Assembly (NCBI GenBank): GCA_016926625.1
Contig: JAFGOE010000119.1
Coordinates: forward strand, 1 to 45,194
DNA: 45,194 bases
DNA from: Candidatus Zhuqueibacterota bacterium
Lineage (GTDB): Bacteria > Zhuqueibacterota > Zhuqueibacteria > Thermofontimicrobiales > Thiofontviventaceae
Direction of reading: 5' to 3'
The position numbers and the translations under genes were made by a program. Positions 9,034 to 17,972 of this stretch are shown piece after piece. The notes below the pieces were generated by a model. The model ran no database searches, was not told the DNA's origin, and saw nothing but the letters and a program-made list of their open reading frames with translations. The number at the start of each line of letters is the position of its first letter. The first letter of the stretch is position 1.

Positions 9034-10059
9034 CTAATTTTCACTTTCCTGCTCTTTCTGCTCCAGGACATCACGCATCTTGTCCATGTCCTGATTCGCT
9101 TGCTTCCTTTTTTCCTTAATCATTTCCAGTTTTCGACGTTCCTCCTCCTGCTTCATCCGTTCGAGTCGCACCTGCGGATCAAAATACTTCCTGACCGAAA
9201 ATCGATACGTTACGCCCAGCCATAACCGCCACCTCGCCAGCTTCTTATTGTATATCCCATGCTCCGGAGTCGGCAATCGTTTGTCCAATCCGATATCACC
9301 CGCGATGTCGATGACTAGATTTTTCGGACCCAGAAACGTGGATCCCAGGGTGATGCGGTTCGCGTTTTCGTTAAACGGAACACTGTCTATCACGTTGATA
9401 AACAATTCACCCGAATATTCCATGTAAAACTGCGTGTTACGCACCGGAAATTTTACTCCGGCTCCAAATAGTAATTGATCGATAGGTGAATTCATGAAGG
9501 AATCACTTAAATCGTTATCCAAATATCCGATATTGGTCATCAACTTAAACGGAAGATCACTCGCTGTCTTGGTAAAATCGAGGGTAAACAACGCACGCCC
9601 TCCTAATCCCGGTTCGTCGAGATAAAAATTCTCAAACATCACGTTCGATTCCTGCGCCGTGGGAACCTTATAAAACACGTTCAATCCCATCTGAAAAATC
9701 GAACTTGAAACCGGAAGCATATATTTCAATGATAATTCTGAGTTGCCATATCGTCCAAATATATGCTCCTGATCGTCCTGATAAGGCGCTGTATGCACGC
9801 TTAATTCGAAATGGCGCGATAATCCCACCGTGCCATTGAAAAATAATGTATAGAGTTTGGCCAACCTGTGCGAGGACGCTTTTTCGAAGTACATCGAAAA
9901 ATAGGTGTTTACATAAACATCGCCTGGTTCGACCACATTAGCCGATAGGACATGCAATAAGCCGCGCCCACCGTGATAGCCGATCTGCGAATAGAGTAAT
10001 GAATTCCCACCGAAAACCAACGCGCCGATAATCAGTATGATCGTAAATAGTCTCTTCAT
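9034..10059 (-). CDS. outer-membrane beta-barrel protein with charged C-terminal tail
   Basis: 341 residues. A signal peptide ending at LLYSQ is followed by about 280 residues of alternating aromatic beta-strands (for example MYFEKASSHRLAKLYTLFF and FQMGLNVFYKV), typical of a small outer-membrane barrel. The last 45 residues are a highly charged helical tail rich in Glu, Lys and Arg, unusual for a barrel protein and plausibly a periplasmic handle. It is the first gene of the eight-gene operon. By position it would be the outer-membrane component of the ExbB/ExbD/TPR assembly. The specific function is unknown. Confidence 0.75.
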   Translation of the reverse strand: MKRLFTIILIIGALVFGGNSLLYSQIGYHGGRGLLHVLSANVVEPGDVYVNTYFSMYFEKASSHRLAKLYTLFFNGTVGLSRHFELSVHTAPYQDDQEHIFGRYGNSELSLKYMLPVSSSIFQMGLNVFYKVPTAQESNVMFENFYLDEPGLGGRALFTLDFTKTASDLPFKLMTNIGYLDNDLSDSFMNSPIDQLLFGAGVKFPVRNTQFYMEYSGELFINVIDSVPFNENANRITLGSTFLGPKNLVIDIAGDIGLDKRLPTPEHGIYNKKLARWRLWLGVTYRFSVRKYFDPQVRLERMKQEEERRKLEMIKEKRKQANQDMDKMRDVLEQKEQESEN

Positions 10060-10681
10060 GTCACATCCATGCCTGCAGTGATTAATATGTCTCTATCCAT
10101 TCTCTACAATAATTATGCAATTAATCTTAATATTTATAATTTATTACTATTATTTAATATTATAGTTTTAATTATTACAAGATATTAACAAAGCAATTAT
10201 CTCTTATCTATTGATATTCAGACAAATATATATACCTCTTTCAATTTTTGTACCACCGATGTATCAATTTACTTTTTAAATATTAATGTATTTATATTAT
10301 TAATATTAATATATTTATAATATGTTATTTTTGTAAATATATTATTTAAATGAAGATAATAAGTTATTTTAATGTAAAAACTGGATCATTTTGATACATG
10401 AAGTGGGTGTTTTTAAATCAGGTTTGAGTGGTTCGCGCGGTGAATTCGGGGGAGTGCATCAGGTACAGAGGAGCGTTAAATTATTCGATACATTTTTGTC
10501 TAATTCAATTACATATGTGTAATCATGTGATGCACATTAAGTGCGTAAATCCTGAATTCGCCCTCGGCGATCTGGCTTCTAATCAAGGCAGTATCCATCG
10601 ATCCGCCGTTTACCGCAAGGAATCAGAAATATGGGATCCGTGCTTTGAGGGTCAATGATCCATTGGTTCGATTGAATCGAC
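10060..10681 (-). promoter_or_regulatory. intergenic region upstream of the envelope operon
   Basis: About 620 bp without a convincing gene. The half near the operon (about 10080-10390) is extremely AT-rich, with many TATTAATATTAA-like stretches, and should contain the operon promoter, though no single -35/-10 pair stands out. The other half (about 10390-10665) has ordinary base composition and several short inverted repeats. It has only a GTG-started frame with no ribosome-binding site or family resemblance, so it may be an RNA or a decayed gene. Confidence 0.45.
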
Positions 10682-12277
10682 TCAGTAAATGACCCGTTTG
10701 CACCCTGAACGGAGCAGACGGGCTGCGTAATATTTTTCGTTAAGCGAACTGATCGTCACGCCTTTGGAACAACTGGCATGCACAAATTTGTCGCCGCCGA
10801 TAAATATGCCGACATGCGTCACATAGTTATTAAAGTATTTGCTGAAGAAAACGAGATCGCCGAACTGCAGTTGATTCAAGGATACCATGATACCGGTCAA
10901 ATACTGCTGCCGGCTATTGCGAGGGATATATGCTCCCTGTTCGCGATATAATGTTTGCACAAATCCGGAGCAATCCGTGCCACTGAGAGAATTACCTCCC
11001 CATCGATAGGGCGTTGGCGGGGGACCAAGGAATTGCTGAATCGATTGCAGCATCAATTCTCTGTTTATCGACCTGCGATCGGCTATCGGGTAAACCGTTT
11101 TCGGTTGCGGACGATTGGGTATCTGAGGACGCTTCGAGCCCACATAGGTGACATCCCGCTGGTCAATCTCGGTCATTTGTCGCTTATACTGATCGCGATC
11201 GGAATCGACCATGTTTATTTTTTTCTTCTCCAGTTCACGCACAAATTCGATCTCTGCGGCGACCATGGATTCAGGTGATCCTGTACCTAATCCCTGTGCA
11301 ATTCTGATAATGAAGGCGGTGGCGAGCTTATTGACAGCCAATCCGTCGCGATGCCCCTTTATCAGTCCTGAAAATACGGCATCGATCTCAGCGACACTCC
11401 ATTTATCCCTGATCGCGATGAAATACAGCTCCTCTCCAATGCTACTGGGGATGCTTTGTCGCAACGATTCCTGTAAATTAGCGTAGGCCGAGTTTTTGCG
11501 CGCTAATTCCTCCGGATCGATTTCGTCCTTATGCTCCAAATAGCGAATCGACTCCGCGACGATGGATTTCACGTCCTTGGCATGTCTATCCTGCTCAATG
11601 CCGATCACCAGCGATAATCCCAACTCCCGCTCTTCCAGGCCTTTCAGCTTTCCCCGGACGACACCCTGCCCGGCCTCGTATATCTCAGTCCCCGTCCAGC
11701 CGTTATATATGCCGTACGAGACGATACCTTCGATGACCATCGGATCGACGCCGCTCTCGATCAGACTCTCAAGAGTCTTCGCAGCCATCTCCAATTGCTG
11801 TTGAGTGAGAGGGAACGAGAATCCGATCAGCACCAGATCTTCCACCTGTTCCGCAGCTGCCCCGTTCCCGATGGAGACATAGGCTTTGACTGCCATATCC
11901 GCGATTGAATTGAAGGAAGCTTCTTCAAACAGGCCGGCTGAAATAATCCCGCGGATGGTGACCAGTCGCTCAGAATCCAGTGAACCTTGCGCCAAAATCG
12001 GACTGAATGCATCGTCGAGCGCCTGCTGCAAATGATCACGCTCTTCACGATCCAGTTCATCGATGGACGATAAAAGGTCATTTATTGATGCATCGTCTTT
12101 CTTTAAAGACGCGTCTTCTCCTGATGACGTGTCTTCAACAGATGAGGCCTCACCATAAGATGAAGCGTCATCAACAGTTGAGGCTTTCTCACTGGATGAC
12201 CACGTTTCGAGAGCCTTTGAGCGGGGATGGATGACGGTTAGCAGTACCATCATGGAAATAACGACTCTTATTCTCAT
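10682..12277 (-). CDS. exported NlpC/P60-family cysteine peptidase
   Basis: 531 residues. A signal sequence (about 1-22) is followed by a low-complexity stretch of six-residue repeats (27-56), a long helical region (about 65-400) and an NlpC/P60 domain (about 410-531). The catalytic set is visible: Cys436 in GTDCSGF, His488 in THVGIF and His500 in FVHAS. The domain also has the YRWGG and FGDLVFF motifs. Such enzymes cleave D-gamma-glutamyl-diaminopimelate or related links in peptidoglycan peptides. It starts 1 bp after the DUF58 stop, with a GGAGGG ribosome-binding site, so it is translated from the moxR-DUF58 transcript. The helical region is not recognised. Confidence 0.88.
   Translation of the reverse strand: MRIRVVISMMVLLTVIHPRSKALETWSSSEKASTVDDASSYGEASSVEDTSSGEDASLKKDDASINDLLSSIDELDREERDHLQQALDDAFSPILAQGSLDSERLVTIRGIISAGLFEEASFNSIADMAVKAYVSIGNGAAAEQVEDLVLIGFSFPLTQQQLEMAAKTLESLIESGVDPMVIEGIVSYGIYNGWTGTEIYEAGQGVVRGKLKGLEERELGLSLVIGIEQDRHAKDVKSIVAESIRYLEHKDEIDPEELARKNSAYANLQESLRQSIPSSIGEELYFIAIRDKWSVAEIDAVFSGLIKGHRDGLAVNKLATAFIIRIAQGLGTGSPESMVAAEIEFVRELEKKKINMVDSDRDQYKRQMTEIDQRDVTYVGSKRPQIPNRPQPKTVYPIADRRSINRELMLQSIQQFLGPPPTPYRWGGNSLSGTDCSGFVQTLYREQGAYIPRNSRQQYLTGIMVSLNQLQFGDLVFFSKYFNNYVTHVGIFIGGDKFVHASCSKGVTISSLNEKYYAARLLRSGCKRVIY
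12110..12199 (-). repeat. five 18-bp coding repeats in the NlpC/P60 gene
   Basis: Residues 27-56 of the NlpC/P60 protein are five tandem hexapeptides of form S-S-x-x-(E/D)-(A/T): SSSEKA, STVDDA, SSYGEA, SSVEDT, SSGEDA. The DNA shows the matching 18-bp period. It probably forms a flexible acidic linker just after the signal sequence, and the copy number could vary by slippage. Confidence 0.75.
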
Positions 12278-12278
12278 T

Positions 12279-13181
12279 TTACCCTCCGATTCGTCTACGC
12301 TTGATCAAATACTCCATCAGAGCACGATCGAAATCCTGTGAGGTCGTCAGCTGAATGTAATCGATATTATTGGAACGGCACTGATGTTTGTACTCCTCGA
12401 TGAATTTTCGTACTTTTTGGCGGTACTCATATCGAATGTGCCACGGTTGCGTAGCGATCCTCTCTCCGGTCTCCAGGTCTTCGAAAATCATCTCCCGCTT
12501 GAAATCGAATTCGATCTCCATCGGATCAAGGATATGAAATACGACGACCTCATGCCTCTTATGCCGAAAATGCTTGAGTCCTAACATGATCTTCGCCGGG
12601 TCATCGTAAAGATCGGAGAGGACGATCACCAATCCCCTGCGATCAATCCGCTCTGCCATCTCATGAAACGTATCGGCCACGTCCGTCACATCGTTGCTCT
12701 CTACCTGCTCCAGTTCTTTGAGTATTTGAAACAGATAGGTTTTGATGGATCGGGGAGGCAGGTATCTGGATATTTTGTTATCAAAAGTGACGAGTCCCAC
12801 CGCATCGCGTTGTTTGAACATCAAATACGCGAGCGCAGCGGTCAGATAAGAGGCATATTGCAGCTTGGTAAGCCCGGCCGATGCGTATCCCATCGAAGCC
12901 GAGGTGTCGAGGAGCAGATAGGCCTTTAAGTTGGTCTCTTCCTCAAACTGTTTGATATAATAGCGATTCGTCTTGCCCCACACCTTCCAATCGATATGCT
13001 TAAATTCGTCCCCCGGCATGTATTGACGATGTTCTGAAAATTCGATGCTAAAGCCGTGGTAGGGACTGCGGTGCAAGCCGGCAATGAAGCCCTCCACCAC
13101 GAGTCGGGCACGTAATTCCATGCTCTTGAGTCTGGAGACGACATCAGGATTGAGAAATTTTCTGTAATCATCAAGTTGCAT
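12279..13181 (-). CDS. DUF58 / von Willebrand A-like domain protein
   Basis: 300 residues, cytoplasmic, with no membrane helix. The DUF58 signature is clear: GLHRSPYHGFSIEFSEHRQY, then PGDEFKHIDWKVWGKTNRYY, then a vWA-like fold whose first metal-site motif is DTSASM (Asp92-Met97), and later VIVLSDLYDD. It starts 4 bp after moxR. DUF58 proteins almost always accompany MoxR ATPases and are thought to be partners in chaperone-like assembly of metal-dependent or envelope complexes. Here the third gene is a peptidoglycan peptidase, which points to a cell-envelope role (inference). Confidence 0.9.
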   Translation of the reverse strand: MQLDDYRKFLNPDVVSRLKSMELRARLVVEGFIAGLHRSPYHGFSIEFSEHRQYMPGDEFKHIDWKVWGKTNRYYIKQFEEETNLKAYLLLDTSASMGYASAGLTKLQYASYLTAALAYLMFKQRDAVGLVTFDNKISRYLPPRSIKTYLFQILKELEQVESNDVTDVADTFHEMAERIDRRGLVIVLSDLYDDPAKIMLGLKHFRHKRHEVVVFHILDPMEIEFDFKREMIFEDLETGERIATQPWHIRYEYRQKVRKFIEEYKHQCRSNNIDYIQLTTSQDFDRALMEYLIKRRRIGG

Positions 13182-13185
13182 TTGA

Positions 13186-14172
13186 TCATTCCGTCAGAAT
13201 TTTTTCGATGATCGCCACTGTGGATATATTTTCCGCCTCTGCATTGAAATTCGTGATTATCCGGTGCCTGAGTACGGGTTTCGCTATTGCCCTCACATCA
13301 TCGATATCCGGAGTGGGACGCCCGTCTAATATGCACCGCGTCTTCGCACCGAGTATCAGGTACTGTGAGGCACGGGGACCAGCTCCCCAGCTAATCCAGT
13401 CCTTAATATATTGAGGTGCACCATCACCCTCCGGTCGCGTCTTTCGAACCAACTTCACCGCATAGTCGATCACACCGTCGGCTACCGGCACTCGCCGCAC
13501 CAGATCCTGTAATTCGATGATCTGCTCTCTGTTCAATATCCGCGACACCTCGGGTATATAGGCGCTGGTCGTCGATTGCACGATCTTAGATTCCTCTGCA
13601 GACGATGGATAATCAACCCATAAGTTAAACATGAAACGGTCCAACTGCGCCTCGGGCAAGGGATAAGTACCCTCCTGCTCGATAGGATTTTGCGTGGCAA
13701 GGACGAAAAACGGTTCTTCCAGACGATGGGTCACCCCCGCGGCAGTCACTTCATGCTCCTGCATCGCTTGCAGCAACGCCGCCTGCGTCTTGGGAGGAGT
13801 TCTGTTGATCTCATCCGCCAGAATGATATTTGCAAATACAGGACCCTTTACAAATTTAAACGCTTTTCGCCCCGTCGTCATATCATCCTCAATAAGTTCC
13901 GTACCGGTGATGTCCGACGGCATTAAATCAGGCGTGAATTGAATACGGTTGAATTTCAAATCGAGCACGTTCGCCAGCGTGCTGATCAGTAACGTCTTCG
14001 CCAGACCAGGCACTCCCACCAACAGACAGTGTCCTCTCGATAACAACCCGATCAATAGCTCGTCGATCACCGCAACCTGACCGATAATGACTTTGCTAAT
14101 CTCGTTTACAATCTTGTCATGCGCCTCTCTTAACGTGTGAACGATATGTAAGTCGTTTTCCTTATGTTCCAT
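13186..14172 (-). CDS. MoxR-family AAA+ ATPase
   Basis: 328 residues, full length for the family. Walker A is GVPGLAKT (53-60) and Walker B is NIILADEINR with Asp120-Glu121. The sensor 1 region is FFVLATQNPIEQEGTYPLPE, followed by AQLDRF, and the C-terminal lid contains GAGPRASQYLILGAK. MoxR ATPases act as chaperones with vWA/DUF58 partners. It is the first gene of the three-gene operon with DUF58 and NlpC/P60. The 221-bp gap to rlmN carries divergent promoters that I cannot place precisely. Confidence 0.95.
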   Translation of the reverse strand: MEHKENDLHIVHTLREAHDKIVNEISKVIIGQVAVIDELLIGLLSRGHCLLVGVPGLAKTLLISTLANVLDLKFNRIQFTPDLMPSDITGTELIEDDMTTGRKAFKFVKGPVFANIILADEINRTPPKTQAALLQAMQEHEVTAAGVTHRLEEPFFVLATQNPIEQEGTYPLPEAQLDRFMFNLWVDYPSSAEESKIVQSTTSAYIPEVSRILNREQIIELQDLVRRVPVADGVIDYAVKLVRKTRPEGDGAPQYIKDWISWGAGPRASQYLILGAKTRCILDGRPTPDIDDVRAIAKPVLRHRIITNFNAEAENISTVAIIEKILTE

Positions 14173-14393
14173 ACCTTGTATATATCCTCCATCTGTTTAA
14201 AGCGATCAGTGTTTGCTCGTTTCCCACACGACGTTTATGCCCGTCTTTTCACCGTAACTCAATTCAATTATATCATGTTTTTTATATGAACCTGTTTGTG
14301 CAATGTTTCACTTTCATGAAAAATAATTACTTTTTAATCGAAATGCAATATTTTCCTTGCATAAATAATTAACTTTTTATAACTTTTGAAGTT

Positions 14394-15425
14394 ATGGAAA
14401 GAATCAATGTCATCGGAATGAATTTAGAGGAATTGCGACGGCTGATGCAATCGCTCGGTGAGGCGGATTACCGCGCGGACCAGCTATTCAACTGGATCTA
14501 TAAGAAGCGAATCGAGACGTTCTATCAGATGTCGAATTTTTCCTTGCTACTCCGTCGAAAAATTACCAGCTTAGCCGATATCGGTCGACTGCAACTCGCA
14601 AGGCTCACCTCGTCTCCATCGAAAACGACACAGAAGTTCCTGTTCGAATTGGACGACGGACACTTCATCGAAAGCGTCTATATGAAAGACCGTGAACGAA
14701 TCACACTATGCATATCCTCACAAGTAGGCTGTCCGCTGAATTGCGCCTTCTGTGCCACAGGAAAGATGGGATTCGTTCGCAATCTCTCGGTCGGTGAACT
14801 GGTGGAACAAGTCATCTTCATCCAACGCTATCTTAACATCGATGCCACCAACATCGTGTTCATGGGAATGGGTGAACCCTTCCTTAATTATGACAATGTG
14901 CTCGATGCGTGCGATATCATATCGCACGAAAATGGTATCGCCATCGGAAAGAGGAAGATTACCATCTCCACAGCCGGGGTCGTCCCACGTATCAAGCAGT
15001 TTATCGAAGAAAACCGTAAATATAAGCTCGCCATCTCGCTCAATGCCGCCGATAATGAGACTCGATCCAGATTAATGCCGATCAACGAGCGATATCCGCT
15101 TCCGCAGCTCATGCAGGTCGCCAGAGATTACCAGTCGAGGACAAAAGCGCGACTCACCTTCGAGTACGTGCTCATCAAGGGCGTTAATGACCGTATCGCC
15201 GATGCCCGTAAACTTAAGGACTTGCTGACAGGCTTTCAATGTAAGTTAAACATCATCCCCTATAACTCCATTGATAACGAATTTTCAGCACCAGTAGAGC
15301 AATCCATCAACGCATTCATCCAACCGTTTCTCGCCATGAACATCGTCATCTCGGTGCGGCGCAGTAAAGGGTCCGATATACAGGCCGCATGCGGACAACT
15401 CTATGCGGCGACTCTGAAACCTTAG
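14394..15425 (+). CDS. rlmN: 23S rRNA (adenine-2503)/tRNA (adenine-37) C2-methyltransferase RlmN
   Basis: 343 residues, normal length. It is a radical-SAM enzyme with the Cys-x3-Cys-x2-Cys cluster motif CPLNCAFC, the GEPFLNYDNV segment and the conserved C-terminal Cys in GSDIQAACGQL that forms the covalent RNA intermediate. Family members methylate C2 of A2503 in 23S rRNA and of A37 in some tRNAs. The first ATG at 14394 gives the full N-terminal RNA-binding segment (YRADQLFNWIYKK). It is transcribed alone and converges on the FnIII-like gene. Confidence 0.95.
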   Translation: MERINVIGMNLEELRRLMQSLGEADYRADQLFNWIYKKRIETFYQMSNFSLLLRRKITSLADIGRLQLARLTSSPSKTTQKFLFELDDGHFIESVYMKDRERITLCISSQVGCPLNCAFCATGKMGFVRNLSVGELVEQVIFIQRYLNIDATNIVFMGMGEPFLNYDNVLDACDIISHENGIAIGKRKITISTAGVVPRIKQFIEENRKYKLAISLNAADNETRSRLMPINERYPLPQLMQVARDYQSRTKARLTFEYVLIKGVNDRIADARKLKDLLTGFQCKLNIIPYNSIDNEFSAPVEQSINAFIQPFLAMNIVISVRRSKGSDIQAACGQLYAATLKP

Positions 15426-15507
15426 CCTTACCACGCTGTTTAGACGATCATCATCACTCTCACATAAGAGTCACTCCTGTTCAAATGTGACTTCGCGACC
15501 TCCAGGC

Positions 15508-15535
15508 AAAAAAAAACTCCATCGTTAAATGGAGT
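15508..15535 (-). terminator. Rho-independent terminator of the FnIII-like gene
   Basis: Read on the minus strand, a perfect 7-bp stem ACTCCAT / ATGGAGT with a 6-base loop runs into nine T residues (15516 to 15508). It lies about 110 bp downstream of the stop at 15648. Confidence 0.85.
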
Positions 15536-15647
15536 GTACGTATATGATACGACCCATGCCCTTCTGCAACCTGATCATGCAAAGAAGTTTATGCGAGGCG
15601 ATCGTCAGCCGCCGTGATGCGGCATGACATCGTATTATATTTCTAAG

Positions 15648-16070
15648 TTATCGGAACATCGCTTTGATGCTGCCCCATGTATGGCGAACACCGGATACAG
15701 ACGCTGTCACCGCGATGGTCTCTGAATATAATGATTCGCTTCCGTTTTTATCGACGATCTTTATACGATAATAGAACGTATTATCCGTTGCACGAAATAC
15801 CGATCGATCGATATATTCATAATCCTTTTTCAGATTCGAATTGCCGCTCGCTTCGAGATTGGCTATTTTATCGTAGGTTTTCTTGTCCAGACTGCGTTCG
15901 ATCACAAATTCCTTGCAATTGACCTCGCTCATCGTGGAAAATTTGATCGTTATCTGATTGCGGCTCGCTATCCCCTTAAAATCGATGATTACCGCACCGC
16001 CAAAAATTTGTGATATAAAAACAACAACTAACAATGCTATTAAGATAACCTGGTAACAACGTTTGCTCAT
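15648..16070 (-). CDS. secreted fibronectin type III-like protein
   Basis: 140 residues from the ATG at 16070, which has an AAGGA ribosome-binding site 8 bases upstream; the TTG at 16076 is too close to that site. The signal peptide is about residues 1-24. The rest is one FnIII-like sandwich: KFSTMSEVNCKEFVIERSLD, a YDKIANLEASGN hairpin, and FYYRIKIVDKNGSESLYSE. The FVIERS-(6-10)-GN pattern is common in secreted proteins of Bacteroidota and related phyla. It has no partner domain here, so it may be a small surface or adhesion module. A possible promoter is at 16107-16134. Confidence 0.75.
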   Translation of the reverse strand: MSKRCYQVILIALLVVVFISQIFGGAVIIDFKGIASRNQITIKFSTMSEVNCKEFVIERSLDKKTYDKIANLEASGNSNLKKDYEYIDRSVFRATDNTFYYRIKIVDKNGSESLYSETIAVTASVSGVRHTWGSIKAMFR

Positions 16071-16106
16071 AGGCAAATCCTTATCCTATATAATGCTACA
16101 TATTAT

Positions 16107-16134
16107 AAAATAAACATTTATTTATAAAAGTCAA
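16107..16134 (-). promoter_or_regulatory. possible promoter of the FnIII-like gene
   Basis: On the minus strand, TTGACT (16134-16129) is followed after 16 bases by TATTTT (16112-16107), placing the start of transcription about 30 bp upstream of the start codon. The region is AT-rich, so the match is only suggestive. Confidence 0.4.
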
Positions 16135-16182
16135 GCATTTTTTTTATCTTCGCTAATCTTGTTGATGGATTTACGCACCAAC

Positions 16183-17169
16183 TCACCTCCGAAGCCAACC
16201 CTGCTCGATATACCATTGGGCTGTTTTTTTCATGCCTGCTTCCAGGCTCATCTCGGTTTTAAAGTCGAGATGCGACTTCGCCTTGGAGCCATCCACGAGC
16301 CAGTAAGATTGCTTCATCTCCAGTGCCTTATCCTTATTAACGATCGCCACACGGCCTCGCATCCTCGCCATGGTCTCACCCACGAACGCGTAGAGATCGA
16401 TCAATAATTCAGGGAACCGAATGGTAAATGGTTTCTTATTCAGCGCCCGGGCGATCTCCGTCTCGATCTCATTGCTGGAATGCGGTTTCATATCGGTTAA
16501 AAAATAGATCTCCCCTATCGATCGTTCGCTGAGCGCAGCGGAATAGATCCCGCGAACTAAATCGCCTATATAGATTAAACTGATATATTTATCGCCTCTG
16601 CCCACCAACATTTTGATTCCCCTATTCACATAGTTGAACAGCTCCAGAAAATCGTCATCTCTCTCACCGTAGACCGATGGCGGTCGCACGATGGTCGCAG
16701 GAATTTTCTCCGCAAAATCTAACACCGCTTCCTCTGCCACTCGTTTACTGCGACCATACCTGGAGATGGGCTTCGCTTCATCGCACTCACGAACGGGAGT
16801 CATCGAATTCGAGGGTCCCGCTGCCGCCTGGCTCGATGCGAAAACGAATCGTTTGAGTTGCGGATTAAATTCCGCGCATGCCTTGAGCAAGTTGATCGTA
16901 CCTCCGTGATTGATGCGTAAGAATTCCGACTCATGCGCCACTCGCACCGTACCACCGAGATGAAACACGTAATCGACTCCCTCGACCGCCGGCGGAAGCG
17001 TTTCGGTCGCGGTTATGTCACCGTACACGAACTCCACGGGCAGATGATGTATCCATTGCAAATTGCTCGTCTTTCGTACCAAACACCGTACCTGATGACC
17101 CTTTGTTAACAGGTAGTCGACCAGATGGCTCCCTATAAATCCGTTGCTGCCGGTCACCAACGATTTCAT
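16183..17169 (-). CDS. NAD(P)-dependent epimerase/dehydratase (extended SDR family)
   Basis: 328 residues. The Rossmann dinucleotide motif GSNGFIGS is at residues 7-14, followed by DVFHLGG-like VDYVFHLGG. The catalytic Tyr and Lys are in RYGRSK, with the upstream Ser in FASSQ. Then come VRPPSVYG and the substrate-side C-terminal half. Extended SDRs act on nucleotide sugars, sterols or dihydroflavonol-type substrates; the sequence does not decide between these. An AAGGAGA ribosome-binding site precedes the ATG. It lies 125 bp after ccmB on the same strand, possibly in the same transcript. Confidence 0.88.
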   Translation of the reverse strand: MKSLVTGSNGFIGSHLVDYLLTKGHQVRCLVRKTSNLQWIHHLPVEFVYGDITATETLPPAVEGVDYVFHLGGTVRVAHESEFLRINHGGTINLLKACAEFNPQLKRFVFASSQAAAGPSNSMTPVRECDEAKPISRYGRSKRVAEEAVLDFAEKIPATIVRPPSVYGERDDDFLELFNYVNRGIKMLVGRGDKYISLIYIGDLVRGIYSAALSERSIGEIYFLTDMKPHSSNEIETEIARALNKKPFTIRFPELLIDLYAFVGETMARMRGRVAIVNKDKALEMKQSYWLVDGSKAKSHLDFKTEMSLEAGMKKTAQWYIEQGWLRR

Positions 17170-17294
17170 CTTCGATCTTCTCCTTGATTAGTAATTCCGA
17201 GCGAATAGCAGGTCGATCTATCAATGCAGACGATCGGAAATTCATAAAAGGCGCTCTGATTCTGAAAAGAACGGTGCAATTCTCTCGACACGAT

Positions 17295-17972
17295 CTAATC
17301 CCTCCAGATGATCGGAAAAAGGAACAGCGATAATACGCCAATGACGATGATATAGGCCACGGCGACACGCACCTCGTCCCAATGCACTATGTCCGCCTCC
17401 ATGAACGACTTTTCAGTACCTTTAATCAGCGTGATCAGCAGCGGAAATGTGAGCGGAAACGACAACGCCGAGAAGAGCACTCCTTTTACTCTCGCACGCG
17501 CGATCATTGCCGCGACCATCGTGGTCGTTGCACTTAATCCCACACCGCCGAACAATAGCAGCAGTATCAGATAATGCGCATGTCCCACACGAATGTTCAT
17601 CAACAGCAAAAAGACCGGCACGATCAGCAGCTCCAGCAACAGCAGGAGTGTCGTATTGAACAGCATCTTTCCGGTATAGACCACCTCCGGCTGAGTGCTC
17701 AGGCGTAGCAGATCCTCCGTATACGCTTCGGCTTCTTTGACAAACGAACGCGAGAGCCCCGAAAAGGCTGAGAAAACCAGGATAATCCATAATAGCGTCG
17801 CGTAAATAAACGGTCGATGCGGCTCGTCGATACGATAGGGAGCGATGGAGTAACTGATGACGATCAGCGTGGTAAAGGCAAAAAGAAAAATTGCGTTCGC
17901 TGCGAAACGTGTCCTCAATTCACACTTGATGTCTTTTTTGAGCAATGCGAACGATTCGTTAAGATAACTCAA
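17295..17972 (-). CDS. ccmB: heme exporter membrane protein CcmB
   Basis: 225 residues with six predicted membrane helices and the CcmB-typical start LLKKDIKCELRTRFA and the EAEAYTEDLLRLSTQPEVVYTGK loop. CcmB is the permease that works with the ATPase CcmA in cytochrome c maturation. The start is TTG at 17972, inside the end of ccmA (14-bp overlap), with a GGGAG ribosome-binding site upstream; no in-frame ATG precedes it. No ccmC or other maturation gene follows, and the next gene is an epimerase. Confidence 0.88.
   Translation of the reverse strand: MSYLNESFALLKKDIKCELRTRFAANAIFLFAFTTLIVISYSIAPYRIDEPHRPFIYATLLWIILVFSAFSGLSRSFVKEAEAYTEDLLRLSTQPEVVYTGKMLFNTTLLLLLELLIVPVFLLLMNIRVGHAHYLILLLLFGGVGLSATTTMVAAMIARARVKGVLFSALSFPLTFPLLITLIKGTEKSFMEADIVHWDEVRVAVAYIIVIGVLSLFLFPIIWRD

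Noticed and set aside
10428-10658. 76-codon plus-strand frame upstream of the envelope operon
   Set aside because: GTG start without ribosome-binding site, no signal or domain, Cys/His-rich composition typical of chance translation.
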